Below, piece by piece: positions 35,255 to 48,716 of a stretch of DNA of 64,000 nt. Where the stretch lies: contig OZ020267.1 in NCBI GenBank assembly GCA_963971225.1, forward strand, positions 9,141,574-9,205,573. Reading direction: 5' to 3'. Numbering within the stretch: position 1 is the first letter of the stretch; the number at the start of each line of letters is the position of its first letter. Made by a program: the position numbers and the translations under genes. The notes under the pieces were generated by a model that worked only from the letters and a program-made list of their open reading frames with translations, did not search any database and was not told the origin of the DNA. This DNA comes from Melieria omissa. Its lineage: Eukaryota > Arthropoda > Insecta > Diptera > Ulidiidae.

Positions 35255-38120
35255 TTATTCACTTTTCCCTGTCTTGTAGCAATTTTACTATCGTCTTTTT
35301 GTTGTTGAATTATGTATTTAATTTTCCTAACAAAAAATCCCCTTTGGAGCTGATCCATTAGTTAGACGGGCATAGTGGTGTGAGTCCTAATCATGCTTGA
35401 GACTTCACACCCACACATACACACATGCATACATATGTTAAGCATGAATCTGAAAAGCAATCTTAATTCTAATATAATACTGAATGACATAGGGCTACGA
35501 GTATTTTTGTGGGCGGGCCGGGGCTCTAGTCAGACCCCATTAGTATTAAAGCCTAACGATTCATCGATAATCATATAGCGGAAATGAATATAGCTAAAGG
35601 AAAGACTGCGAGCAAAGAACTCTTAAAAGTTTAATGTAAATAAATAAATACTTAAGTAGCCAATTAGTGCATAATTGACGCCCAGAACTAGAAATGGTTA
35701 GCCGTAAGACACAAACAAAGACACCACTTGACATAGATTTAAATTCAACTAAATGACTTAAATGACCGTATCTGCTAAGGTATAAAAACCCGTATGCAAT
35801 TAACTCAAAACAATAAAGTAGTAAAGATCAAATAAATTAAATCAAAGTTAGAAAATGGTTTGAGTGGTTGAAGTGTCGGTTGTCGACCAGGTTGATGCCA
35901 ATGCGCTTCAGCCATAGTGAAGGTATTAAATACTTTTTTTTGTTTGCATAGCATAATTTTAGGCGCCTAGCATGAGTAAAGTACTGCGTACTTGCATATG
36001 ACTCTAAATTAGTCTAACTTTTTCCATGGGTTGGAAGTTTATGTTTTGAATTTTGAATGCATACTAAATCAATATAATCGATGTGGCTTTAATTATGAAT
36101 AATTCATTCCTATATGTCAAATTTACCACTAAATGCATAGTATACTTATACATACATATATATTTATGAAATATGATGTATAGCTACACACACACACACA
36201 TAGATATTTTTAGTGAAAATGACTTTGGCAAGCAAATCCATGCTTAGGGATAAGTGTATAGTTGTAAAATTTGTTTCTTAATGGCCACAACCAGAGTTCA
36301 ATATACATCAAATACCTCAATGAAAGTGCAGCATTGGCCCATGTCATGCAGCCAACGCTTAATTCATAGTACACTCACTAAAGCATTTAATCTTGTTGCA
36401 TATTAACATTAAAATTTTACAAGCATAGAAGAAACCTAAGAGCGCTAAAACGAGCGGCTGTAGTCACTGCAACTCCATAATAAACGAGTACATCGTTTAT
36501 ATGTAGAGACATGTGCATCAATCATTCTCCATGCCAGCCGAAAATCCTATCTTATACTCACACACACACACACACCAACGCGTAGATATGTATGTATGGG
36601 TAAATTCGAAGCCATATGCATTGACAGCTAGTCCCGAAGTCAGTCATAACTCGTGTATAGCGCTCACATTTGCAGTCATGTTAGTAAATGTAAATGTCAT
36701 TGTCAACAATTTTTACTACCTCCTCTCAACTTAACCAAATCTATCTCACCAACAACAACAACAAATATGTATGTATTCTTGATGTCGAACCGAATAAAAA
36801 CCCGACTCCTATGTAATATAAAATTAATATATAATATATGAAAATATAATAAACAATTTTTACACATTTAAGAAAGTATTTATAGTTGAATTGGTGCATG
36901 TCGTCGTGTCATTTTTATAGCATAAATTTTATACCAATAATTTACAAGCTCGTATAAAATTATACACAAATCAGCATAGCAAACAATAACAATACAAAAA
37001 AACTAACAAAAGCAACCAAAACAAACTCATAAAACTATGCAGACGCAAACAACAACAAGTTACACTCAAATTTTGTACGCCATATACCTCAAAGGCAACT
37101 TAAATGTAACGACAATTTTACACACTACCCTCCAGTATACATAGACAAACAACACATGTCAAAGGTCATGTCATGTTGGAAATTAGCAAAATTGAACAAT
37201 TCCAACGATTTGGACATTGCATCCATCTATCATAAAGGAACTTTGTGTGTGTGAAAAACATATCCGCCGAAAAGCACACTTGGCTAAGCCTCAAACTGTT
37301 TTGTATGTATGTACAATGGCAGATCGTAATAGGCTCGTAGCCTTCGAGAATAGAACGCAGAACAGCAAAATGTACAACCCCAAATCATGGCTTGAATTTG
37401 TCAATTGTTAGCTGGACAATGTGTGCATAGTTTGTATTTTTTTTCAATAGTTATTCGATGCTTAAAACCAGAGTGAATCAGCTATCAAATTATGAATCAA
37501 GTTATGAGTTATATGCTTTGAAAAGCTTTAGTAAATCACTTCAGTAATTTTGATTTGATTTTTGTCTGATTCTACAATCTTCATCTATCGTTTTACTCAC
37601 TCAATATTGATACATATTGAATCAAACGAAACCACATTCACCAGTACAGCAAAGATGTCGTTTTGTACTTCATATATTCGATTAGTACTGAGTACTCATT
37701 GATTTCCTGATTTAGTACTCTTCAATCAATTCATGAATCTGCTTAAATTTGTGTATAGTAATCCAATATTTATGCCACATGAACTCTCGTGTTCGCGGCA
37801 TGATTCAAGTTTTTAGTGAACTTATCTCATTGTTTTATGAATCAATGAGTTTTCGTATTTATGTCACGAATCAGTTTTTCAAAAAGTTTGTCTTTTCACC
37901 ATATATTTTTCGAATATTCATGAATCAACTCCAATCAACCAACTAAACAACATTCAAAGATGATATATTGATTTTTCTTATTCACAACATGAATAACGTT
38001 TTAGTAAAACTGAGCCAATGAGTTATGAATTACGGGTCATATTTGTTTTATGAATCAATTTTTTTTTATTTAAAAAGTGTTTTCACTACTAAATATGCCA
38101 ATAATGAGTTTTCGTATTTA

Positions 38121-39028
38121 CAGTTGCGGTCAAAATAATAGTAGTACGCGTACAACGAAAAGAAAATTAAGAAAAAATAATCTGCTTTTTTTTACAAATA
38201 TTTATTTTGTATTTTTTTTAACAAGTTATATGTGTTAACAATGCAATCATAAAAGAAAACTTAAGAATTAAACTCAGTTTGGTTTGATTTAAATTAAATG
38301 CGTCAAAAGCTCCAAAATATGAACGGTCAAAAAAATAGTAGTTCGCTTTACTTTCATAAAAATTAAGCAACAATTGTGTTTCATTTTAAAAGATTTTGTG
38401 GTTAAATAGTAATAACGTAATGTTTCTTCAAATTAATATTTAGTTGCGTGACTGTTGTTTGGCTATTACTGCAGCACAGAGCCGATGCATTGAAATAACC
38501 AAATTTTCATATCTTTCTCTAGGGGCGTGGTCTACTGCTTCTCAAAGTTGATTATTATTTAAAAGATTATTGTGAGCAACTGCTCTCTTCACGTCACACC
38601 ACAAATTTTTAATTATATTGAAGTCTGGTGATTGTGCGAGCCATTCCATAACCCTAATCCTGCTTTTGCGAAGCTCCTTTCATGCGACCTTGCTTGTATG
38701 CTTTAGGCTATAATCCTATTGGAAGATCCAAAGCATTGGCGTTTTTTCACGGACATACGGTGGCACGATTTCCCGCAAGATTCGTATACATACACATCAA
38801 TCCATCGTTTTCTTGATCAAATAAATAGCGCCACCTCCATAAAACGTAAGACATGCTCAATAAATAAATGCATGTCTTACGTTTTATGGAGGTGGCGCTA
38901 TTTATTTGATCAAAAAAACGATGGATCGATGTGTATGTGTACGAATCTTGCAGGAAATCGTGCTACCGTATGTCAACCGTAGTACCGTAGTAGTACGCAT
39001 AGTACTACTATTATTTTGACCGCAGCTG
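38121..39028 (-). mobile_element. Tc1-type element with degenerate transposase and rearranged end
   Basis: Terminal inverted repeats CAGTTGCGGTCAAAATAATA and CAGCTGCGGTCAAAATAATA are flanked by TA (38119-38120 and 39029-39030). The unit is 908 bp. On the minus strand, about 38570-38660 encodes VMEWLAQSPDFNIIKNLWCD, the Tc1 box PQSPDLNPIENLW of the DDE domain. The N-terminal half is missing, and the right third is a long internal hairpin (38750-38980). The flanking tandem repeat shows the intact target: GTATTTATGTCACGAATCAG at about 37855, against GTATTTA / TATGTCATGAATCAG here. Confidence 0.88.
38750..38980. repeat. Long hairpin inside the Tc1-type element
   Basis: Arms of about 105 bp (38754-38858 and 38873-38979) are near-perfect inverse complements; the right arm starts GCATGTCTTACGTTTTATGG. 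They are separated by about 14 bp (CTCAATAAATAAAT). The left arm faces the transposase remnant, so one end of the element appears to have been copied in inverted orientation during a rearrangement. Confidence 0.85.
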
Positions 39029-42000
39029 TATGTCATGAATCAGCTTTTCGAAAAGTTTGTCTTTTCACCATATACTCTTGTAATACTCATGAATCAACTT
39101 CAATCAAACAATCAATTAATCAACTTCAATAAACCAAACAACAATCAAAGATGCACTATTGAATTTTCTCATTCACAACGTGAATCAAGTTTTCAGTAAA
39201 ATTTTTTTTAAATATAAAATATTCTAGCAAAATTGAGTTTTCATAATCATTTCATGAATCAACTTGTTTGTAAAGTTGTATTTTCACTAAATATTTGTAT
39301 AACATTGAGTCACATCACGAGTCAAATTTTCAGTAAACTTATATCATTGTTTTATTAATAAATTTTCTTGGTTAAAGTATGTTTTCACTACTACGAATTG
39401 TGCCAGTATAAGGTTTTCATATTTATGTCTTGAATCAGTTTTTTAAAACATTTTTGTTTTTACCATATATTCTTGAAATATTCATGAATCAAGTTCTTAG
39501 TAAATATGTATTTTCAAAAAATTATGGAAATTTTATGTTCTCATGAATCAACTTCTCAGTAAGAATGCAATAATTAATTCTCTTATTCAAAATATTCTAG
39601 CAAAGTTGAGTTCTCATAATCATTTCATGAATCAACTTCTTTGTAAAGCTGTGTTTTCACTAAATATTTTTTAACATTGAGTCACTTCATAAGTCAAATT
39701 TTTAGTAAACCTATCTCACTTTTTTATGAATCAACATTCTTAGTTAAATTATGTTTTCACTACTAATTGTGCCAGTATTAAGTTTTCATATATACGTCTT
39801 GAATCAATTTTTTAAAACATTTTTGTTTTAACCATATATTCTTCGAATATTCATGAATCAAGTTTTTAATAAAATTGTATTTTCAAAAAAATATGGAAAT
39901 ATTAAGTTCTCATAAATCAACTTCTCAGTAGAATGCAATAATTTATTCTCTTATTCACAAATGAATCAAATTTTCAGTAAAATCTTGTTTTTACAAAATA
40001 TTCTAGCAAACTTGAGTTCTCATAATCTTTTCATGAATCAATTTATTTGTAAAGTTGTATTTCCACTAAATATTTTTGTAACCTTGAATTGACTTATTCA
40101 CATTATGAATTACATTTTTAGTACAATTTTGTTTTTATAAAGAATTCTGGCAATATTAAGTTCTCATAATCACTTTATGAATAAATTTTCTTAGGGAGAA
40201 AGTGACATTTTCTTAGAGAGAAAGTGATTTCACTACAAATTATTGCAGTATTGAGTTACAATATCAATCAAATTTTTATAAAATTATGTTTTCATAAAAT
40301 ACTCTGGTACTATTGAGTTCTTTTAATCAGTTCACGAATTCATTTTTTAGTGAAAATGTGTTTTAAAAGATTGATTCATTTGTTTTTATGTATTTTTCTT
40401 GCAATATTAAGTGCTCCTTGATGTACTGAATCAATTGTTTAATAAAGTTCTATTTTACTAAAAATATTTGGACATTAAAATCATGAATCAGTGATTTCAT
40501 TCTCATATGCTGGTTTATTCAAATATGAACTCAATTTAACTAATGATTCATGCACATTTACCGACTGATTAATGCACTCGAATACATTAATATTGTGCAC
40601 TGAGTCGACAATAAATTATGCATTCTATGTTTTAATGAATCGTATACATTATGCATATTTTATATATTCAACATAAACTATGTTATGTTTTTTCATTTCA
40701 TTCCTGAATCATTCACCAATTTTATTGTATTTCATTCAATGAAAAACGGTTGATTCTTAATTTCAACAATGAAATCAAGAATCTTGATTTGAACAATAAC
40801 TCAATCAATGAAGAATGAAGAATCTGATTCATGATTTGCCTAAATAGTTTAACTTGACGCACCATAACTTGACTCATTTGCTTGAAAGCTCTGCTCACCT
40901 TAAACTTTAGTAATTTAAGGGGCAATTTGCTTTCCATATCTAATTTTTGGCTGTCTTAACACGCATTTCCAAACTTATGCACAGTGTGAACACAGCCTAA
41001 TATGTATGTATGGCAGTCAACAGCAAAGGATCCATTCAGCGTGAAAGTCGAGTGGGGTCGACACTTCATTCGTTGGCACAATTATGCGCGAGTATCTTTT
41101 GATTTTGATAAATTATGGCACAAACTGCTGTGTTGTGTTGCAAAATATTCCGAGTTGGCCGGGGCGCAAAATGTTGACTGGCGCGCAGCCAGACAACGAG
41201 ATCGAAGGAGCAAAAGGCGAGCGCTTTGACGGCGCTGGCGGCGGGCGATGATTGATAGTGTCGCACAGTGGCCGAAGCGATGGCGAGTGGGGCGGACATC
41301 CGTTAACTTTACGTTAAAGTGTTTTGTGCGGCAAGTTTCATGTTTGCTGCGAGTGTGTGTGTGTGTGGCAGCTTGAGAAATCGTATCGCACACACACAAG
41401 CACCGCTGTTTGGCGTTTGGAGTCGAAATTGTTGCATGCAACAAGTAGACAAGTTGTCTTCATTTACTGCCACGTGAGTAGGCAAAAGTTACAATCTACT
41501 TCGTGTAGCACACAACATGCCTCGGTCCTCCCCGCAGTGCAGTTTGGGCGCTTGTGAATTTTAGCCGCGCAGTTGTTTGCCGCCTTGGTGGCTCCGCCTC
41601 GTCGCGCGTCCTCCTCGTTTTGCGCCAATTTGTCAAGTTGTGGTCGCCTGAATGAGTGTAATTTACATTTGAGAATATATGTAAAACTTTTGCTGGGTTG
41701 AAGCTGCGATTTCGCCATTTATTTTGGCCACACACGCAAATTATACTTTCTCGAGTTAATTTGTTTGCAAATTACTTGAAAAATTGCACATAATTAGAGC
41801 GAAGCTCGTTTTTGATGTGGTCCCGGTTGGGCTTTTGCTGTTCTGCACAATTTCGCGAAAATGTACCGTAATCGGAGTCGTCTACCTCAAATCGAACAAA
41901 ACAAACAAACAATTTTAATTAGTAAAGCAACAACAACAACAAATGCTGCTGCCAAGAAGATCGTTTACGTTCCAAAGAATTTCGAACTCTACAATTTCGA

Positions 42001-42477
42001 ATATAGCAATAGAAAATCAAATCAGAAGAAGAAGAAAGTATTTAGTATATTTTAAGCGATTTAATCTCTAAGTATCTCTCGACGTTGTGCGTGTCTGTCA
42101 ATGGTGCACGCTACAATCGGTAAACTATTACTATTTGCTATTATTATGAATTATTATGATGTCCTCACACACCGACACGAGCATAATTAGGCGTTAGTTA
42201 CAACTATGATTAAGCAACGGGTACATATATATGTACAATACACACGTATATATGTGTAGGTGTGTGACGTTCGCGGAGCATACAATACCTACTACTAAAA
42301 TACTTATATGCAATATTATATACACTTAACTTACGATGAATATTTTAATAAACATTTGAAAAACTTTAGTAAAACAAATACCAATACCGAAAATATGAAC
42401 TAAATTACGCTGCAGATACGGAAAAATGTGTTTTATTTGTATTGGCTCAGGCTGTTTCGTATGTTGGTGGTCGAGAA

Positions 42478-42762
42478 TAAGGACCTTTTTCATATCCTGT
42501 TTCTACAAATAGATAAAAAATCAATTTTATATAAATTCTTGAGCCTTTCCTCTTTCATCTGATACACATATCGCCATATTCTAACTAGGTTAAGTATTTT
42601 TTATATATTTTTTGTTTTGTATGCCCTTCAAAATTTTGAAGTCCTTTTCAAATGACAAAGGATGTAGAAATGAAAAACTGAGTACGCAGTATTACTATGT
42701 TTGGTCTCTAGTTTCACGCCCATATGGATTTTTTCCAGTGTGAAAAATGCTGTCGCACGGTG
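42478..42762. mobile_element. Foldback MITE (CACCGTGCGACA family), copy 4, left-truncated
   Basis: The copy starts within the arm at AAGGACCTTTTTCATATCC and runs through GCGCATACT-type and CCATATGGATTTTTTCCAGT sequence to the intact end GCTGTCGCACGGTG. The left arm is absent. Confidence 0.8.
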
Positions 42763-42889
42763 TTTTCTATCGTACAAATGTAAAAGTATGAGTTGTTTGT
42801 TTTAATTTGATTTTGTTTCAATAATTCATTCTTTTGATGAGTTTTCATACAAAAGAATCAAAAGCATCATAAGTCTCGAAAAAATGTGT

Positions 42890-43530
42890 CCTTTTTCTTT
42901 TACTTGGAGAGCAGTGACAAACTTTATTTGATGCATTGAAGATACGAAATGTGTTCCGTAGACGTTGTCTTCAATTCCTCATATCTCCTTCTTTTACCCA
43001 GAGGACCACCGTCACCGTAAATTTTACTTTAAAGTATAGAAAACATGAAACGTGCTACATAGTTTCCTATTATATCACCTTTTTTTCTTACTTGGAAAGC
43101 AGTGTCATCTCTATTTTGAAGCATAAAAAATATGAAATGTGTTACCTCGAGTTGGTCTCCTATTCCTCATATCTCCTTTTTTTCATCCACAAGACAGTGA
43201 TAACTTTAGTTTAACGTATGGAACGTGGACATAGTCTTCTATTATATTACCTTTTCTCTTACTTGGAAAGCAGTGACAGCTTTATTTTGAAGTATAGAAT
43301 ACATGGAATGTGTGGATGAATGTCTGGATTTTGTCTCCTATTCCTCATATCTCCTTTTACCCAACGAACGTGCAACTATATTTTGAAGTATAGAAGACAT
43401 GAAACGTGTTACATAGACTTTGTCTTCTATTCCTCCTAAGTATCACCTTCTTTTTCGCAGAGGACGATGAAAACTATACTTTATAGTAAAAGATGAAAGA
43501 AATGGAACGTGTTACATAGATTCATATCTC
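42890..43530. repeat. Degenerate tandem repeat, roughly 170-190 bp
   Basis: Phrases such as TCCTCATATCTCCTT, TTTTACTTGGA(A)AGCAGTGACA, GAAGTATAGAA and CATGAAACGTGTTACATAG recur three to five times in the same order (for example TCCTCATATCTCC near 42977, 43164 and 43336). The frame 42936-43214 is a translation of this repeat. Confidence 0.7.
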
Positions 43531-45008
43531 CTCTTGAAATTCCAGTACCAATCTTTACAGCTAGAACGCCAATATTGTAGCTTCTCTCTTAAAATACGAT
43601 AAGCTTCTCTTCTTTTTATTCAAGCGTAGAAAGCTTAAGTTTAAAATTGGCAACAATGATTTGGAGAGTCTGCAACTAGACAATGCAATATTTGCCAATT
43701 TCTTCGATTACTATAAAATTTTGAGCAGTGGCATGCGTTCTCCAGCGCTATCCACGATCCGTTTATATCCAAGTATATCGATTAGATTTCTTGCATGGGG
43801 TCAGACATACAACCAAGTTTAATGTAATCTCTAGGACTTCTCGCTTCATGAACCTTTCAAACTTGCCGACTCATGATATAAAGAAAACTTTTATCTGAAC
43901 TAAGAATTTTATTAAAAAAAAAACACGCATTGTGGATATTAAAAAAGCCTTATAACCAAGCATTCAAGTTTTACGGAGAAAATATAAAATAGAGAGAGAA
44001 TAGAGAATAGAATAGACAGAAAATATAAATAAATGTTGGACGAAGAATTTGACTTTAACAACTCTACTAAAGGAATTGTTTATTTATTTAGTCACTAAAA
44101 AATCATACTTTGAGTCACTTCTCCAAAAATAATGAATATAAATTTTGGACACAATTTAAATCAAGTTCCTATTAGAAGTACCAGAAATTCGAGATTTTGC
44201 CAAACTGATACCTGGTTCTATATAAATTATTGTTTCTTATATAAATCTATTCACTTCTACATAACCCAACTTAAACTAATCCCTACAAATCTATGTTTTG
44301 AAAATCACGTGGTAAACGTCATTGGTAAACATAGTTTCAGACAGTGGGATATTCTGGGTTCTCTTACAAATCTATCCCACCCAACCCAACCACCCACCCT
44401 AACCATAAAAATCGACTATATGTTTTGAGTATTACGAGGACATCTGGAAACATGGTTTTTGGAAGTGGATAATTTCAAAGGATTCTATCCCCCTATAGAT
44501 TTGGTCATCACCAATTAAAGCTCCAGGATGTCTTAATTCTGCTCGAATTAGAATTCTAAAGGAAGTCCCTACTATTCGTGCTCAAGCACCGAAGATAAAA
44601 AGATTAAGAGTACCAATATCTTTATGATTGGTAGAAAATAGCCATTGTCGCGAATAGACTTGATGCAATTTTGAACACTTAAACTTTAAGACAAAGCAAA
44701 ATGACATCTACAATTACAATTATTTGTTCTTGCTAGTTCCTTTTTAGCTTTATGGTACTTTTGATAAAATTTTTCACACTTAAAGTTCAAAATCAGAGCA
44801 AAACTGCTGTGTACCATTTACTAAAAAATATGGACCATTAAGTCCTGCTTAAGGGCCAAGTTATGCTATGGAAAATTTAGTTATTTAGTTTTGTATTAAG
44901 AGTGAGGAAAGAGGTACACTTCCCCCTGCTTCCAATTTAGTACACCAATGTAAGTTGTCGTATAGCTTATGACAGAAAAAAATTTGCTATTTTTGCTTTT
45001 TTTTACTA

Positions 45009-45066
45009 TGAGATTCGAACCCTGGATCCTTTGACTAGTGGCCCAGTACACTAATCACTGCGTAAC
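45009..45066 (-). repeat. tRNA-like sequence
   Basis: Minus strand: GATTAGTGTACTGGGCCACT (A-box-like), then CAGGGTTCGAATCTCATAG (clear B box and T arm). No intact acceptor stem could be drawn. It is another SINE head or pseudo-tRNA, different from the 12449/63122 family. Confidence 0.4.
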
Positions 45067-48000
45067 TAATTAATTAATTGAAGATTTCATACATCTTCTA
45101 ACTTCAAACTACGGAGAGAAAATTCTTAAATTTGTTCTCTTCTCTGAAGTATAAAGCCAAGCTTTCTTGAACCCCGTAACTTCCCCGTCAACGTCGACTT
45201 CACCCAGGTGAAGCTTATTGATGAAATAATCCGCTGGCGTCTGTCATTAGTCGGCACCCACAACAGTTCACTTCAATGACTACTTTAAATAAGGCAAATT
45301 GTCAGTCTGTCACTGACAATTTAACAGCAACTAACTTGAGGTAGCTTATGTTACTTTTCAGCAGTCGCTTGAGCGGGTGAGCGAGAAGAGCGAGGCGTTT
45401 AGTTTGCTTAAGTAGAAGAAGAAGCACACATTCAAGTTGAGAGCAAAGTGTGCAACTGTGCCAGTTGGTCTTTTGGGATTTGCAAGCACACGAGATCCGC
45501 TCACACATACCTGTGTGTACCACCCATGCATACGATTTATTTGCTTTGCCTGTGTATGGGTGAGAGTGAAATCACATGGCAAGAAAAAGTTACCTTCCCA
45601 GCGTGAAACTTTTCTTGTTGCCGCTCAAGTTGCGCTGCGCGATTTTCTGGCATATTCGACTTGATTCCGACTTTTTCTCTTAAACGTTGTCAATATTTTG
45701 TGTTGTTGTCGAATTCCGGGTTTTTTTGTTTTGGGTTTTTTTCGCAAGGGAAAATTCAAGTTGAAATTAAATGCCGCTCAATCAACGTCTGACCCCAACG
45801 GCAGCGGCGGCAATGTCAGCATTATCGAGCAGCGGCACTTGAAATAAATCCGCTGAATTGAAATTCTTCTAAATTGCGCTGGCAAAAAGGAAGCCAAAGC
45901 AAAGGAATGCAATGGAAAGTTAAGTAAAGGCAACGATGGCATTAGCGACAAACAGCAGCGTTGGCGTAGTAAATAACGGTTTACGGTTGACGGGTGTGCT
46001 GTGTGTATTTTGGGGAGGTGGCGGACGTGCGGTAGTTGCTGCCATTGTCTGTTTGGGTTTTGCGAATGTAGTCGTCTCTAATACAGACAGCAACCTCTAA
46101 GCCTACACATAAACCTGCAAGGACCTTTCACAGCTGTGTGCTGCTAAGCTGCCAACAACGGCAAAGAGATTCGCGTTGGAATGACTGCCGTCTGGATTTT
46201 CATAAATTTTATATTTTGACAACTGTAAATCTTAACTCAACAAAGTTAATGGTTGAAATGTTCTTCCAGTTTCTAAGTTAGTTACTGGTGAATTGTTTGA
46301 AAGTGTTGGCAGTAATGAGCAAGCAACATCACAACGTTCAGCCAAGCATAAAATTGCAACAACACAGACATCCAGTGAAGATGTGAGAAATTGTAAGAAA
46401 AGCCAATAAAGCAAAAAAGAAACTATAAAGCAAATAATCGCAAAATGTGTGCCTTGAAGCGTTGTTGTAATAAGTCGTATAGGCACAAAAAATAAGGCGA
46501 TATTTTTTTGAAGCATACTTTTTGGCACTTTGATGACTTTCTTTTACAAGTTGCTGCCTGAAAATTTTTGCTGAACCAAAAATTTTGTTCTAACTTTTTA
46601 TTGCTGTCGAGTTTTCTACGCTCCTTGCAATTTTGTGTTGGCTTTTCATAGACAAATTGCTTGGGGAAGAAAAGTTTGTGGTCACAACACGTGCCGTTGC
46701 CGTGCGTGCTTGTATGTACATATGTATGTCTGTGTTTGTTAAATTTAATTTCACAGCTTATTTTGCAACGTTTCAATAAGAAAAAAAGCCATTGCGGCTT
46801 TTTTGAAATAATTGAATTGTAAGCCAAATATCCGGCCGCCATTTTTTTTGGCTTTTCAATGGTTCAATTAACTTGAAAGAACTCTAAAGCCCAAAGTTAT
46901 GCGTTTCTTAAGACAAAGTCGCGAAGCCGGAAACATGCCTGAAATGTTTTGATTGTCAATTTGCCGCAACCACTTTACATTGCTAAGCTGATTGTTAGTA
47001 ACTCAGCAAAGCTGGTTTGCTGCTGTTGGCGTAAAATTTGCTTCAAAATTCTATATCCTTGTGCAAATTTTCTGTTTTATTTTTAAAACCGATTCAATTA
47101 AATGTGCTACTTAACGTTATGCAAGTCTTGAAGTCTACTCGCTGGCACCGCTGCTAAATGACACAACAATGTTGTCAGCAAACCCATTTTGCAATTCGCA
47201 CTTTTACAGCCTTCGAGCATGTTTAACTGTCAAAGCAATGCGTTTTTAATTTCACTTTTATGCTGCGGTTGTATTTTGCTTGCTGCTTGTGGCCATCGAA
47301 GCGGTGCATGAAAAGCCAGTTGCGGCAAATTAGCGCCAAAGCATTTCGTTTTCATGCGCTGCCGACTGTTGTCTGCCTTTTGGCCGCATCGTAATTGGTT
47401 TACGAAGCGTGTTAGTCATTTTTGCGTAATTGCTAATGTGTTTGCAAAGTTGGAGCTTGAATAGCTATATTCAAGTGACGAGTAGTTGGCCCAAACACTA
47501 ATACCTTAGAGCACAAGTCAGGGTCCAGGTCTCGAGTTGCATTTCAATTCTAAGCTAAACTAAACTTTTCCTTCTTTTGGTCATTTAAATTGCCTCCATT
47601 CCAAAGGCTTTTCAAACAATTGATCAATACTTCCCCAAGCATATCGTCCGCACATACATATGTGCCACGCTAAACCTATGTATATACTAATGTACTGGTC
47701 CATAAGTTGCCTTTCTAGCACTACACTTGAGGCCGTAAATTTATTGCAATTCTTTAATATTGTTTGTTGAGTGTTTTGCTTCAAATACCAACAGCCAAAT
47801 TGCGCACGTCTGAGCACCGATGCCTGCGTTTTCCTTTTCCGTTTTTTTCCCGCTTTTCCTGTTTGCTGTTTATAAAAGTGTGATGAGCCGCTTGCGTTTA
47901 TTTCTTGTGAGAATTTATCATGACTTCTATACACACACACGCACACATGTTTGGCAAGGCACGTTTTATTTCTTTTCACGAGTTAACCTTGCCGTGCCAA

Positions 48001-48482
48001 TTTCTTTTGCTCCCCGCAAAACTGCTCCTTGGTTCTGACCCAAAAAAAATGCTCTACACAAAAGCATCAAACTCGCAGTTTTGCTGCCGTTAAATGTTTA
48101 CGTTTGAGTTACGTGGCGGTTAGTTCTCCCAAATGTATGCTATGCTTTTACGTTTACGTTCAGTTTGCGTGCTGCAAAGCGGCGCAATTGATATGCCAGC
48201 GCAGTGTCGATGCCTTTTCACTTCTGCGAGAGGCCATAATCCTTGGCCTATTGGGCGGAATGGCGCATTCGTGCTGGTAGTTAATATGACCAAATGAAAA
48301 TAAATACTGCAGTAAGTGTAAATAAAAGTCAGTTGTTAAGAATGATAATTAATTGTTGTTGACTATGCTAAGGCGGCTTAAAGTCCAGCTTCTGGCAACT
48401 ATTTCTAGGTCAGATATTTTATGAATCTACTAACTTAATTCTGGCCTCAAATAGTGGCAGTGAATGGACGCACTAAAGTATT

Positions 48483-48660
48483 ATGAGTAACTGGAGAGGG
48501 CGGGAGAGGCGTGAAAAGAAAAATTTCTTAACTGGATTAAGCCGTTTCTCCGTCCTCTTTCAACCGCTGTGTAGTCTAAGGTTCAATCTCTCTTTTATTC
48601 TCTTTTTACAATGGCACAAATCTGCCCTATGTAAGCTGTCACCTTACCTAACCTTTTACT
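48483..48660 (+). mobile_element. Possible LINE 3'-end fragment
   Basis: ACAATGGCACAAATCTGCCC followed by a CCTTACCTAACC tail resembles the 3' end of the fragment at 30885-30965. The preceding 120 bp have no recognisable coding sequence. Confidence 0.3.
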
Positions 48661-48716
48661 ACTCAGAAAGGACATCACTAACATTCACTAATTCCACAGA
48701 TTTTCCTACCTAATCT

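Larger units (their letters stand above)
37490..40700. repeat. Diverged ATGAATCA-rich tandem repeat, about 370-400-bp units
   Basis: Phrases such as CATGAATCAACTTCTTTGTA, TTTTCACCATATATTCTT and TTGAGTTCTCATAATC recur from about 37490 to 40700. The CACCATATATT phrase appears near 37890, 39066, 39468 and 39830. The motif (A)TGAATCA occurs dozens of times. A Tc1-type element at 38121-39028 interrupts one unit. The array is AT-rich and has no coding content. Confidence 0.8.

Noticed and set aside
46423..46842. 139-codon minus-strand frame
   Set aside because: No recognisable domain; composition follows AT-rich intron DNA.
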